Shown here one piece after another: positions 24,641 through 35,540 of a stretch of DNA of 64,000 bases. The stretch comes from Harmonia axyridis. Lineage: Eukaryota > Arthropoda > Insecta > Coleoptera > Coccinellidae. The position numbers were made by a program, and so were the translations under genes. Location: positions 25,482,001-25,546,000 of the forward strand of contig NC_059503.1 of NCBI RefSeq assembly GCF_914767665.1, in the 5' to 3' direction. Position 1 is the first letter of the stretch. Every line of letters starts with the position of its first letter. The notes below the pieces were generated by a model, which was not told the DNA's origin, did no database searches, and worked only from the letters and a program-made list of their open reading frames with translations.

Positions 24641-24952
24641 TCCATTCCTGAAGGCCTTGCAGAGGAAACAGACTCTCCACTCTCCACCTCTTGTTTCGCC
24701 GTAATAATAACTCTCCCGTAAAAGCTCGCGGGTAGAACGGAATACATTATATCCTGGCCACCTACATATTAATTTGTTCAGAGTTTATAGTATTGGCCCG
24801 AATATGAAGGGGGTTATAAAGTCGAAAACGTTCCGACATTCGCCAATTCGCTTCGCTCTATTGTAACTGGAAAATGGAAACGGCGTGCTGCTCCGAAGCG
24901 GCATGAATTCGCAACGACTTCAAAAGCCGAACGAATCATAATTGTCGCCAAC
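24641..24952. other. no gene; unique-looking segment
   Basis: Moderately GC-rich sequence before the tandem repeat, without an open frame I can assign. Confidence 0.3.
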
Positions 24953-25470
24953 TGTCGCTGACTTGAATTGCCTGCCAGTGGACGGACGCTGATTTACTCC
25001 AGCCCAAACACTTTCGCCAAGGGGCGCGCATAAATAAAGCCCCCATAACGCCAGCCATTAACGACTTTTATTACTTCATTGTTTTTTTGTTCTCCGTTCA
25101 ATTTCTAATTTAGGGCCCGTAGATTATTATGAACTCGAGTTCGTTAAGTGCTCCGATTCTGCAAATTTAATTAAGTTTTGTAGAAATTTCCGTAGGAAAT
25201 TCAAATTGTCGGCGGAACTTTAAGGTTCCGCTGTTTCATTTTTTCGGTTCTGGTTATTTGCAAAACGAGGGAATATTATTATGGGTATGGCCCGTATATT
25301 GCCGAGAATTCCAGAGCAAAGCACTTGTCAATTGCACGCAGGGCAATAACAAAAAAATGTTGGTGCTTGGAATTTTAAAGCTGAAATAGCGAAACTTTAA
25401 AGTTCCGCTGTTTCATTTTTTTCGGTTCTGGTTATTTGCAAAACGGAGGAATATTATTATGGGTATGGTA

Positions 25471-26063
25471 CATGGAGTAATGAACATAGACAGAGGGAGT
25501 ATGCGCAATGTTTACATGTCCCCAACATGGTTAGATTGCGTTGTTGGATTGTGATATATTTTCGAATCCACAATTTTACTCTATCGTTAGGAATGTGTAT
25601 TATATTGAATGAAATAGATTTATTTGAATGATTCCCGATTAAATTTGCGAATTTAAATATTTGGAACACGATATTTTTCCAAATTGTCGAATTTATAATT
25701 AGCCGAAAATTTATCATTTTCTGTATCTACTTGATGAAAACCAAGGTTTGGCAACTTTTGCTCTCCTAGTGTCATCGGTTGTTCCACGTTGTTTGGCATG
25801 CTTGAAGTTTGTTTTCTGAATTTCTGATATATTTAGGTATTTATTTCAATATAGTTAGAGTTAATATGAAACGTTGATTCACTATGGGACATAAGAAGTG
25901 CGTTCTTTGTGGAGAAACTCGCGAATTTAGTGAAATATCGTATCACTGATATGTTTTCATGTCCGCGCACTTCATGTCGAATTTGATAGTTCATGTTAGG
26001 GACAAATGTGCTTACTGAAAATTACATATGCTCCCTCTATCTAGGTTCGTTTATTACTTTGAG
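25471..26063 (+). mobile_element. P-superfamily-like MITE, copy 1 (593 bp)
   Basis: The left end reads CATGGAGTAATGAACATAGA and continues AGAGGGAG. The right end is the imperfect inverse (GCTCCCTCTATCTAGG ... TTATTACTTTGAG). The 8-bp flanks GTATGGTA (25463-25470) and GCATGGTA (26064-26071) differ at one base, as expected for an 8-bp target duplication. The left end also resembles the Drosophila P-element terminus. A THAP-like start (25884) lies inside. The element interrupts the middle copy of the tandem repeat, so it is younger than the triplication. Confidence 0.75.
25884..25949 (+). pseudogene. THAP zinc-finger start, truncated
   Basis: An ATG opens MGHKKCVLCGETREFSEIS, then YH and a stop. 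The C-x2-C pair followed at the correct distance by an S-x-H turn is the beginning of a THAP (C2CH) DNA-binding domain, the domain found at the N-terminus of P-element transposases. Everything after the first 21 codons is missing. The corresponding place in the second MITE has the second cysteine changed to arginine. Confidence 0.55.
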
Positions 26064-26837
26064 GCATGGTACGTATATCGCCGAGAATTTCAGATCAGTT
26101 ACTAGAGGGTTTCATTATTTCAGATAACCTACTTCGTATATACGGACCGCTTTACACTTGTCAATTGTCATTAGTCAACAAAAGTTTTCTTTGGCAGATC
26201 TTTGGAGGTTATAAATGGTAAATCTCTTTCAACTAAAAATTCTTAATGGCTTTGAAGGGTATTTGTTAAATAATCGAAATAATAAAGTATTTAAGTGTTT
26301 GATGTCAATTGTCGCTGACTTGATTTGCCTGCCAGTGGACAGACGCTGATTTTCTTTGGCCCAAACACTTTCGCCAAGGGGCGCGCATAAATAAAGCCCC
26401 CATAACGCCAGCCATTAACGACTTTTATTACTTCATTGTTTTTTTGTTCTCCGTTCAATTTCTAATTTAGTGCCCGTAGATTATTATGAACTCGAGTTCG
26501 TTAAGTGCTCCGATTCTGCAAATTTAATTAAGTTTTGCAGAAATTTCCGTAGGAAATTCAAATTGTCGGCGGAACTTTAAGGTTCCGCTGTTTCATTTTT
26601 TCGGTTCTGGTTATTTGCAAAACGGGAGAATATTATTATGGGTATGATACGTATATCGCCAAGAATTTCAGAGCGATTACTAGTGGTTTCCAATATTTCA
26701 GCTAAACTGCTTTTTATATACGGATCGCTTGACACTTGTCAATTGTCATTTGTCAACAAAATTTTTCATTGACAGAGTTTTGAAGGTTATAAATGGTTAA
26801 TCTCTTTCAATTTATAATCAACTAACAAGTCACAGGG

Positions 26838-27320
26838 GCTGGTTTTTGGATGAGGCTAAAGCTTTTGATAAAGTATGGCACAAAGGACTGCTATACAAAC
26901 TGCTTGCGAACGGTTTTCCACTCTCCCATGGTCCAGCTTGTAGCCTCTTACCTACATTCTCGCAAGTTTCGAACCAGAGTTGACGGAGTACTGTCTTCAG
27001 AGAGGTCTCTTTCACCCGGAGTTCCGCAAGGTTCTCTTCTGTTTCCGTTATTGTTTACAATATACAGAGTGAGAGACTTCAAGTCTTGCAGAATACGATC
27101 CTGAGACAAGCCGTAAATGCACCATGGTTTGTCACCAACTTACGGATACATGAAGACATGCAAAAAACATTCTTAGACGACATCTTATAGACCTGAGCGT
27201 GCAGACCTTCAGTATAATGAAAAAATCACGCAAACCCTCTTATGAGGAAGGCTTGTGACTATGATGAAAATGCATCTAGAAAGCACCGAAGAATGAAGAT
27301 GGCACTTCCCTAGGGAGTGT
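26838..27320 (+). pseudogene. jockey-like LINE fragment, internally deleted (LINE-D)
   Basis: The plus strand reads DEAKAFDKVWHKGLLYKLL, then after a frameshift MVQLVASYLHSRKFRTRV, SPGVPQGSLLFPLLFTIY. It then jumps to the post-RT region (RLQVLQNTILRQAVNAPWFV, LRIHEDMQKTF) and ends with ACDYDENASRKHRRMKMALP. The YADD catalytic block and most of the thumb are missing. The reading order and motifs match the jockey RT of LINE-B, but the sequence is a different family. Confidence 0.8.
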
Positions 27321-27676
27321 GTGTTAAAGCCAAACTTCGAGTGGCACAGAGATTGTTCAATAATTACACACACCTTCTGAGTGTCATGGTATCACCTGCG
27401 AGAGCAGATCAAAATAGCTGGCCAGAGGTGAATTATATTGAGATTGAGCAGTAAAAGGCTAACTTGGACCACCAACTCACTAACCATAGTACCTACCCAA
27501 GGTGATATACGGACCATACCCTAAGTGAGAATCGTAATGTCTAGAAATAGTTGGTGTATTGTAACAGCGTTGGTTGGTGACGATGAAGCAGACATTGTGG
27601 AGTTAACAAAGATATAGACCTACCAACGTCACTTGAGTTGAAATGGAATGTATAACACTTCACTCTATAAATCCCC
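27321..27676. other. no gene recognised
   Basis: Possibly the 3' untranslated remainder of LINE-D. No end or poly-A tract is clear. Confidence 0.3.
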
Positions 27677-28071
27677 GGCCTAACAGTAATAACACAATAT
27701 TTCTTAAAAATTCGATTTATTCGTCAACATAAACACATTTGAAAGTGATACATGTAACATGTATCATGTATGTGAAATTTTCACCATTTTTTTTATGAAT
27801 TTGATGCATTGTTGAAGCGTATATCAGTCCATTCTTAGTAATGGCCTAACAGTAATAACACAATTTTTCTTAAAAATTCGATTTATTTGTCAACATAAAC
27901 ACATTTGAAAGTGATACATGTAATATGTATCATGTATGTGAAATTTTCACCATTTTTTTGATGAATTTGATGCATTGTTGAAGCGTATATCAGTCCATTC
28001 TTAGTAATGGCTCAGTTTTACTTCAAAAGTGACAGCTATCCAGAGAGCAGGCTATTCAAAATGAAACCTCT
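27677..28071 (-). mobile_element. IS630-like element 5' fragment with 166-bp tandem duplication
   Basis: The terminus near 28071 reads AGAGGTTTCATTTTGAATAG on the minus strand, the same end as the elements at 31117 and 42822. Inside it is a weak N-terminal transposase-like reading (LQQCIKFIKKMVKIS). The segment 27677-27842 is repeated head-to-tail at 27843-28011 with very few differences, a recent local duplication. No C-terminal half follows. Confidence 0.65.
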
Positions 28072-29767
28072 ATTGGTAAACCCTTTATTAATGTTGTCAA
28101 CGAATTTTTCTGCGGTCCCCTTCAACACATTATGTTGAAGTTATTAATATCAGGTATATAAATAAGTTTTTATCGTCCTGTGTAAAATGAAGAAGGGCAT
28201 ATTAATCATTATAACTCGAAATTATCGAAATCTTTATTGGATAAGTGGTAATAACTGTAACAATCAACAAATGAAGGAAAATGCATGAGAATAAATTTGT
28301 ACCATAATGAAAATGGATGATGAAATTTTACACATTAGTTAAGACAAATGAATAGTAGTGCGTGATTCCACCTTGTACGTTCGCGTTCGGTGATAATTTT
28401 GATCTAGCTATAGGCATGCCTATGAAAGCGGCAGAACATCAAAGAAAGAGATCAATTGCCGTTTTTGATGTTCGTCAAGTGAGTTTGGAAGAACTATACT
28501 ATCGAGAATTGGTGACAATCAACCCAATACATTAATATTTTTGTCTTCTTCAGTTCTAAAACTGTGAATAACATTCTACTTACTCAACAGACTAAAGGGA
28601 TTTTGTTAAATATGATACATAATTAAAACGAGGAAATTATTTTCTTCTCGATGATTATTCAACCAAGAATGAAGTTTTGCAACAATGCATACAACAATAT
28701 AACACAGTCCGCCACGATGGTCCTGAGAAGTTTTCCAAGGGCAGAAACAATTGTGGATGTCTGTGTGGTTGGTACATATTAAGTCCGAAACTATAATTCA
28801 CCAACGGAATTCCAACCGCTTAATGAAGTTTGTTCAAAGTGTTTCTCAGTTCCCAAAATTACTTCATATTCGCATACCATATAACTTTACACCGAATCCG
28901 AGGCGTTTCAACATGACGTCAGTGGTTTTTGGTTATGACTGTTCGGGACACATACCCCACTGATTCGAATTCAGGAATCCAATTTGCAAGACGTATTGTC
29001 TGCAGACAGAATTCTTGGTCCAGAAGACATTCGTACTGTGGTCTTCTTAACTCACTACGAGATTAACGACAGATAATATCCCTCAAAATATCTCGTGGTA
29101 TGAAATATTATGCTCTTTGTCATAAATTACAGAATGAATGAGGAAAGCACTGACATAACAGTCAGAAGCTTTTGAGCGCTCGTTCATCACACGTTAATTC
29201 TGCCCTTGGGGACCACTGAATTCTACATTTGGTAACTAAGAGCGCAAGTCGCGCATGAATGACGAGCGCTCAAAAGCTCTTGACTTCACTTCAGTGCTTT
29301 TCCCATTTTTTTCCGTAATTCTGCTCTTACGAATGCGAGTAAAAATGTAGGTGTAAATCTTAAATACGAAATCAAGCTCGAAGTTGTTGTTCAAATCATT
29401 AATCATAAGTCAGTAACGCAATCCATTCACCGTTACAGTTGCACTAGCCGCATTTTCAAATAAGTAAGGTCCAATGGACTAGTTTAGTGATGTTGATAAT
29501 ACTATATTTGACACGATAGAATTAAAATATAGAGCAAAACTGGTAAATCAGTGAAAAAATTTTGAAAATCCATCAATAAATGACTGAGAAATAGATTATT
29601 TAAATTTACGTATTTTGAGGAACGTCTTTGGTCTGTGACGTCACGGCTCTTGCCTGTGATCGCTACACCATAAATTACGTTTAAATACTTAGCCGCGCCA
29701 AGGCTCTCGCGCCGTTTGTAGTTGTACAGTGTAGTTTCAACTCGAGTTTTGTTTTTATGTCACCATA
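28072..29767. other. no gene recognised; hairpin at 29130-29310
   Basis: Around 28640-29050 (plus) broken frames read VVFGYDCSGH and IQESNLQDVLSADRILGPED in a row, so coding debris of an unknown family is likely. At about 29130-29310 an imperfect inverted repeat (GAGGAAAGCACTGA ... TCAGTGCTTTTCCC, with TTTTGAGCGCTCGTTCAT inside and its inverse) forms a foldback. Confidence 0.4.
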
Positions 29768-29895
29768 ATGGAAGAAGGCTTCGTGAAAGGACAAAGTGAC
29801 AATTTGCCTAAAATAGATATATTCGCAGTGATGGAGTTTTTTTCTTCAAATCCATCTTATGTCAGTGCAGAAATAAAAGGAGTTAAACTTTTCAA
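29768..29895 (+). CDS. first exon resembling SWIM/YqaJ-type protein N-terminus
   Basis: An ATG at 29768 opens a 42-codon frame that begins MEEGFVKGQSDNLPKIDIFA, contains EFFSSNPSYVSAEIKG, and ends at a good splice donor (GTAAGT at 29896, phase 2). The start is chosen for the compact start-to-donor structure. The F-[VK]-x-GQ-x-DNLPK[IV]D-x-F pattern is, from memory, the N-terminus of arthropod proteins with SWIM zinc-finger and YqaJ exonuclease domains, often multi-copy. No second exon is recognisable downstream before the IS630-like relic at 30300, so the copy is probably truncated. A CRE-like GACGTCAC lies upstream at about 29637. Confidence 0.4.
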
Positions 29896-30299
29896 GTAAG
29901 TATCTACTTTTGAGTTTGCTTCATCATGGTTCAACTTATAACGATGATTTATTTAAAAAACGTTTCATAAACAGTTTGTAGTTGAGTACTGGTTGTTGAA
30001 GTCTATCAATGGAAAAACATATTTATGTGAGGAGTAAATAGTAAAAACAAAAAAAAAGGAATTTATATGTATGTATAATACTGTATAGTAAGTTATTTCA
30101 GCCATCGTGTACCGAACAAAACACGACACGAACGGCACAAGTGATTGTACACCAATGAATTCGTAAGCACTCTGCGAATACCAGTCGTCTAGTGTGTGAT
30201 GTCACGACACCTACACGTACTATGAAATTATTCTTCCAAGCGCAACTTCAAAGTCCCATAACTTTTTCATTTCTAGAGATATTTCAATGATTCTTCCAC
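29896..30299. other. intron-like or spacer sequence
   Basis: No second exon was found. A TGATGTCACGAC sequence near 30197 echoes the upstream CRE-like site in a different context. Confidence 0.3.
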
Positions 30300-31117
30300 A
30301 TTTTTGTTTCATTTTACTTAAATTTTTAGAATTAATCCTTAACAAAAAAATGAAAACTAGTCCATTACACCACTTGCCCAAAAACCTCAACAAGCTGTGA
30401 CACGTTGAGGATAGAGAAGCTTTTCGACAATAATTCTTTAATTTTCCGAGCCCCAAAAGCAACAATCCTGTTTTTTAACAGAGCATCTGATGTGAAAATG
30501 GGACTCATTACTGACAATGTTTTTTGGTTGAAAATCCGGAGCATTTTGATGCACCTCAAGGACTCAATGAGTGAAGATACGAGTGGAAGATACATGACTG
30601 GTTTGTCATGTATTAACTGAACTTCAAAAACCTTAAGACATTCCTTATGCAAAATAAGATGGTAGTGGTTTTTGGAATGTCTAATTCTCAAGATCGACGA
30701 GGAATCAACAAACCTGGATTTTTGTCAGCAGTATTCTCAGAATCTCAGATATTATTGATTGGTTTTGATTCATCGCGTCACTAACTTGGCCCAATCGCTC
30801 AATTTTTTCACCAGTTCCACTATTGCCGGTCGAGAAGATGCTTCACGATGACCCTATTATTTGAACTGGGGTCGTTTTGCTTCGGTAAGCCTTCCGGGAA
30901 CTGCGACCATGCAGATCTTTTGTTCACACGATGACCCTAAAGTGCTTTAGTTTTGCAAACTAGTAATGCAAAATTGTCACCACTTTTGTAGCGCATTTTG
31001 ACTATTACAATGCGCTGTTGAAGCATTCCATTTTCAGCAATGGCCTAATTTTGACTTGTCAAATGTCAATTGACTGGCAGCTGCCCAGATAGTGGGCTAT
31101 TCAAAATGAAACCTCTC
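30300..31117 (-). pseudogene. IS630/Tc1-like transposase with its 5' terminus
   Basis: The terminus at about 31117 starts GAGAGGTTTCATTTTGAATA on the minus strand. Transposase pieces follow in order: QQRIVIVKMRYKSGDNFA, SSRPAIVELVKKFERLGQVS, ILHKECLKVFEVQLIHDKP, SNESHFHIRCSVKKQDCCFW (the first catalytic Asp of the SDE-x-HF motif is replaced by Asn), then VEKLLYPQRVTA and GFWASGVMD. The frame changes several times and stops are frequent. The C-terminal third with the FLWG and FEHL motifs is missing. A 71-bp insert flanked by 12-bp direct repeats interrupts the N-terminal half. Confidence 0.8.
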
Positions 31118-31399
31118 AGAAAATATGAGGAATACTTTTTTTTTCAAAATGGTCAAATATTATTTAATGAGAATAACTTTTCTTGTTCTTTGAATTTCTG
31201 GCATTTTTATGGAATTTAATGGTCGTAATGAAGAAACTGGAAGATATGGATGGAATTTGGTATTTGGAGATGATTCATTCCATTAATAAAAAGCTATATT
31301 CCAAAAACTCATTCCCTTCATTGAAACCATTTGCCAGATATAATTGAAAATAACATTTTTTATGGATTTTCACCCCAGGAATCTCCTGTTGAAATATAT

Positions 31400-32035
31400 G
31401 TAGGGGCAGTTGGGCTAGAGGCATAGTGCGGGCAAGACGAATCGCCCGAATTTATTGAAAAACTACATTAGATGATGCTACTGAATGAGCTTGTCGGTGA
31501 AGCTAGCAACTAGCAACTAAACCTCGCCATGGCAGCTGCTCCAAAGCAATAGACGCGTGCACTTGTTGTGAAAATAATTATTATCATAAAGTTTTGTGGT
31601 GTTCTGTTACGATTTTTGGCAAGGTATGCATATTAATTTTTTTATTATGTATATTAGTTGAAAACTAATAGATTCTGTTTCGATTGCGTGATTTTTGAAT
31701 TGCAATTTGTGTTTTTAACTTTCCATTCATTGGTATAAATTTTGAGGTAAGCCAGCCAACTTCTGAATATTAGAGCTTGGGGCAAGAATGATTTTGGCAA
31801 AATGGATAGTGAAATTAAACACATTAAATTGAGTACATTAGCAAATAGGTATACTGGTATGTTAGTAATTGGTGTAATTATCAGTATTACACTAAATACA
31901 TGGTTATTTTGTTTCAGATGGTGTTTAAATACAAACACTTATACTGAAGATTGGATAGAGTGCTACCAATGCAAGAGGTGGGAACACGAGAACTTTACTT
32001 TAGACGAGGGTATGCAGCTACTACTCCGATGAGTC
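31400..32035 (+). mobile_element. pogo/Tigger-like relic with PHD-like finger exon
   Basis: The left part reads GGGGCAGTTGGGCTAGAGGC ... GTGCGGGCAAGACG, like the ends of insect pogo-type elements. At 31919 a good acceptor (TTATTTTGTTTCAG) leads into an open exon containing EDWIECYQCKRWEHENF and ending in a stop at 32031. The W-I-x-C-x2-C-x2-W-x-H pattern is the start of the PHD-like finger at the C-terminus of many pogo transposases. The HTH and DDE domains are absent. A 70-bp intron-like gap upstream (GTATAC ... TTTCAG) could join it to a short ORF starting at 31802. Confidence 0.45.
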
Positions 32036-32046
32036 TTCTTCTTCTT

Positions 32047-32395
32047 CTTCAGCCTTTACTCATCCAGTGTCGGGTATAGGCGTCTTCTAGTTTCTTCCTT
32101 GCTTCTCTGTCATTTGCTGTTCTCCTCCATTGTTTTCCTGCTATAGCAATTGTCTCGTCTATCCATCTCTTCGTGGGTCTTCCTTTGCTCCTCTTGGCTT
32201 TTCGAGGTATCCAAAATGTCATCCTGTACGATTATTTCTCCACATTCTGCCTTGCTACGTGTGCCAACCACTGCCACATAAGCCTAGCCACTCTATCCAT
32301 GATGTCGGTTAGTCCAGTTCTTATACCTATTTCGAAGTTTGGAATTCTGTCTCTCAAGCTCACACCCAGTATAGTCCTTTCCATGGTTTATTGAG
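32047..32395 (-). pseudogene. RTE-type LINE 3' end (LINE-E)
   Basis: The minus strand reads DRVPNFEIGIRTGLTDIMD, RVARLMWQWLAHVAR, then after a frame change RMTFWIPRKAKRSKGRPTKR, WIDETIAIAGKQW, DREARKKLEDAYTRHW. This is the last part of the post-RT region of an RTE-like LINE. The 3' tail is a (GAA)n stretch seen on the plus strand as CTTCTTCTTCTTCTTC at 32038. Only the last few hundred bases are present, as is usual for LINEs truncated during insertion. Confidence 0.8.
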
Positions 32396-32503
32396 TTACT
32401 CTTAGTTGTTCTGTCATAGGTATTACGTTTTAAATTTAATGGTACATTTTTATCCTAAAACATGAAACTGAGCTTGCCGAATGCTTCCTTCAGTAAAACC
32501 ATG

Positions 32504-34051
32504 TACAGGGTGGGCAAATTTCGATGTTTTAGCACTACAACTTTTAAACCAGAGAAGATAGACAAAATCTATACCCCCTTCTCGGTCTCTTTTTTTGAGA
32601 AACTAGCAAGGGTAGTATTCATTTTTGGTCACCTTCTTTTGTTTTCGAGTTATAAGCGAAAATTGGAAAAATGGCGATATCGAAAAACATTTATATCTCC
32701 GCTGATACTGATGATAGAGCTCTGAAATAAAAACATCGTACAGGCACTTTTTTACGTAGAATCCAGTGGCGTACTCGACTTTTCAAAAGGGTTTTTAAAT
32801 AAGAAGCTATGAACTAATGTTATGTTTTTTCAAATGAGAACACTATATTTCTGTGCCATTTTTTGAAAGCTCAATTTTTCCTGATTTCAAAAATATATAA
32901 CATCGTATGGTTTGTATCAATATGAATATTAGAAAATGATCAAAAACCTTTATTCATCTAAGAGTCTCAACTTTTCTATGGTTTCAACTGTTGATGAACA
33001 CAAAAAAATTAAGTTTCCTATAACATATATTTCTATGCTTTTTACTAATTTCTACAAAATTTGAATCTCGGTATATTTTATGATTTTTTCATCTGAAAAT
33101 GAATTTGGAAATAACGAAATGATCCACAGGATCGAGTGCTTCAATCGAAAGAGTTGTAATGAGATGGATGCATCAGAAGATTATTTTCATGGGTCTCCTG
33201 AATGAATACGCACATGTTTCAATCCATTTCAAATAGCATATGAAACAATGCATATATGATTGAACAATTTAATGACGAAGGGAACAAACAAGAAATAATA
33301 TTCAACTTAATAATAACAACAATTGCACAATTCACAGTCGACACATCTTCTCGATATTTCGCACTGAATTCAATAGATGTTGATGTGGAACTGTGTTCAA
33401 GCAACCAAGGAAATTTTCTCCGAGTTCATTTATATTTTCGTAACTATTTTTTAAAAATATATCTAGATTCGAATTTTGTGGAAATTAGTAAAAATCGTAG
33501 AAATAATCAGATTGACAGAAGGACACTTCTCTTGTTATAGAAAGCTCAATTTTTCTGTTCTCGTCAACAGTTGAAACCATAGAAATAATGAGACTCTTAG
33601 GTAAAAAAGAGGTTTTTGACCATTTTCTATTATTTACATTGATACAAACTATGTTATATATTTTTGAAATCAGGAAAAATTGAGCTTTCAAAAAATGGCA
33701 CAGAAATATAGTGTTCCCATTTGAAAAAACATAACTTTAGTTCATAGCTTCGTAATTAAAAATCCTTTTGAAAAATCGAGCACGCCACTGAATTCTACGT
33801 AAAAAAGTGCCTGTATGATGTTTTAATTTCAGAGCTCTATCATCAGTATTAGCGGAGATATAAATGTTTTTCGCTATTGCCATTTTTCCAATTTTCGCTT
33901 ATAACTCGAAAACAAAAGAAGGTGGCCAAAAATGAATACTACCCTTGTTAGTTTCTCAGAAAAAGAGACCGAGAATGGGCTATCGAGTTTTGTCTATCTC
34001 CTCCGGTTTAAAAGTTGTAGTGCTAAAACATCGAAATTTGCCCACCCTGTA
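32504..34051. mobile_element. long-TIR element, TACAGGGTGGGCAAAT family 2
   Basis: It begins TACAGGGTGGGCAAATTTCG and ends with the inverse. The arms 32504-33015 and 33545-34051 are about 93-97% similar by eye; the centre is about 530 bp of AT-rich sequence. The 94-codon frame at 33256-33540 in the centre has no transposase motif. Its outer 16 bp match family 1 (14987) but the arms do not, so the two may share a transposase that recognises only the tips. Confidence 0.85.
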
Positions 34052-35076
34052 CATGTCGAGACTCTGATGAGTGTGAAGATTAAAACACGAATTGCTTTAC
34101 TTATCTTTTTTGACCGATGTATTCGTTTCAACCGGATATTAGGCACAATTTTTTCTAATCAATAATTTATTCGAAAGTTGTTTAAGTTTAAGAATTTTTA
34201 CTAGTATTTTCCAAAGATAATTAACTGAAGAACAAATTATTAAAATAATTAGAATGATTAGAAATTTGTGTGTTTTTTCAAGCTTTCCTTTAACATAATC
34301 GTGTAGCCCGGGCTTCCCCTACAAGTCAAAGACTCGCGCCCGGTAGAATATTAATTTCAACCTTCGTGCATTTTTTAACACACGTCAAATGAAAACCATA
34401 TCAAAGAGCAACGTGTGTAGGCAACAATTACGCCCATCTCCTACCATAGATAATAGAGGAAGTAACAAAGTTATCCAAGAAACTATAATTTAGAGCCATC
34501 TAACGTATTCTCTCATCATTTCAAGCGAAACGTTATCAGAATCTTAATTATTGCAAACTGCAACGAATAATCGATAAATAAGCCGGGTACGAATCCATTA
34601 CGGTCAACATAAATTTCTGTCAGATCCCGATCGTTGTTGTGAAAAAACCTGTTAGGTTCGGTTAAGTAGGTATGTTATTTATTTCTCGGGAGATAAAATG
34701 TAATTGCTCTAACGAGCAATACTATTTGAGATGTATGCGATAAGCTGGTAGTTGTTTTAACTCAGTTTACGTGCTTACCATGGATATCAAGATGAAACAC
34801 CTATATATTTCGCACCTAGGTTCATCCTCATTAACGTAATAATATGTGTTGAAGCAAGAGATCTTTTTGTCTTCAAGAGAGAACTGATCAGCATCTGTTT
34901 TTTTTTTCTGACAAAACCATATACCTTATACAAAGATTCATCATTTACGTATCAATGAAACTAACATTCCAAAATTTTACCTTGAAATATTATAGTTAAT
35001 TGAGATTATCATAGAAAAAATCATGAAAAGTATTGAGTTGTCATAAGGTGCTTTTGAGCGGTCGTGCATTCATGTT
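34052..35076. other. no gene recognised
   Basis: Unique AT-rich sequence without supported features. Confidence 0.4.
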
Positions 35077-35429
35077 TACAGGGTGAGTCTTTAACTTGTA
35101 CATATATTCCAACCTAAGATTCCTGAGGTCAAAGGAAACACTTTTTCCTTAACATTTTTTCGGATTCGGCACGTTTGAAAAAATACAGGCTGTTGAAAAT
35201 CGTTAAAAAATTTTTAGTTATCACGCAAATGCAATGGAATCGAACGAAATGATTTTCGGAATATATGTTTTTATTGATGTGACGAATTTTTTCCGAATAA
35301 AAATTCCATCAAAGTCCGGTCAACTCCAGAATTACTAAGTGAGAAAAAAAAATGAAAGAAAAAAGTGTTTTTTTTTACCTCAGGATTCGTCGGTTCAAAT
35401 ATATGTACAAGTCAAAGACTCACCCTGTA
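35077..35429. mobile_element. TACAGGGTG MITE, 353 bp
   Basis: The left tip is TACAGGGTGAGTCTTTAACT and the right tip is its inverse AAGACTCACCCTGTA with small changes. The inverted homology continues for about 70 bp (CTTGTACATATATT and AATATATGTACAAG). There is no coding sequence. Confidence 0.8.
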
Positions 35430-35540
35430 TATAGGCATATATGAGATGTGGTTCATCATGATGTTATGGTTAGTTTATCTAGATTCTTGATGAGAAAATA
35501 AAATTTGGCATGAAAATTCGAGTGTCTATTTTACTTATAG

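Larger units (their letters stand above)
24953..26820. repeat. three diverged tandem copies of a ~500-bp unit
   Basis: Copy 1 (24953-25316) and copy 3 (26310-26820) are nearly identical over about 365 bp, including GGGGCGCGCATAAATAAAGC. A partial middle copy (25388-25470) resumes at 26064 after a P-like MITE. Copies 2 and 3 share a further tail with CACTTGTCAATTGTCAT and GGTTATAAATGGT. The unit has no open frame. Because one region is also CpG-rich and unrelated to the transposons, it may be a segmental duplication of host DNA. Confidence 0.8.

Noticed and set aside
33256..33540. 94-codon frame in the centre of the 32.5-kb element as transposase
   Set aside because: No HTH or DDE motif; composition is that of AT-rich filler.
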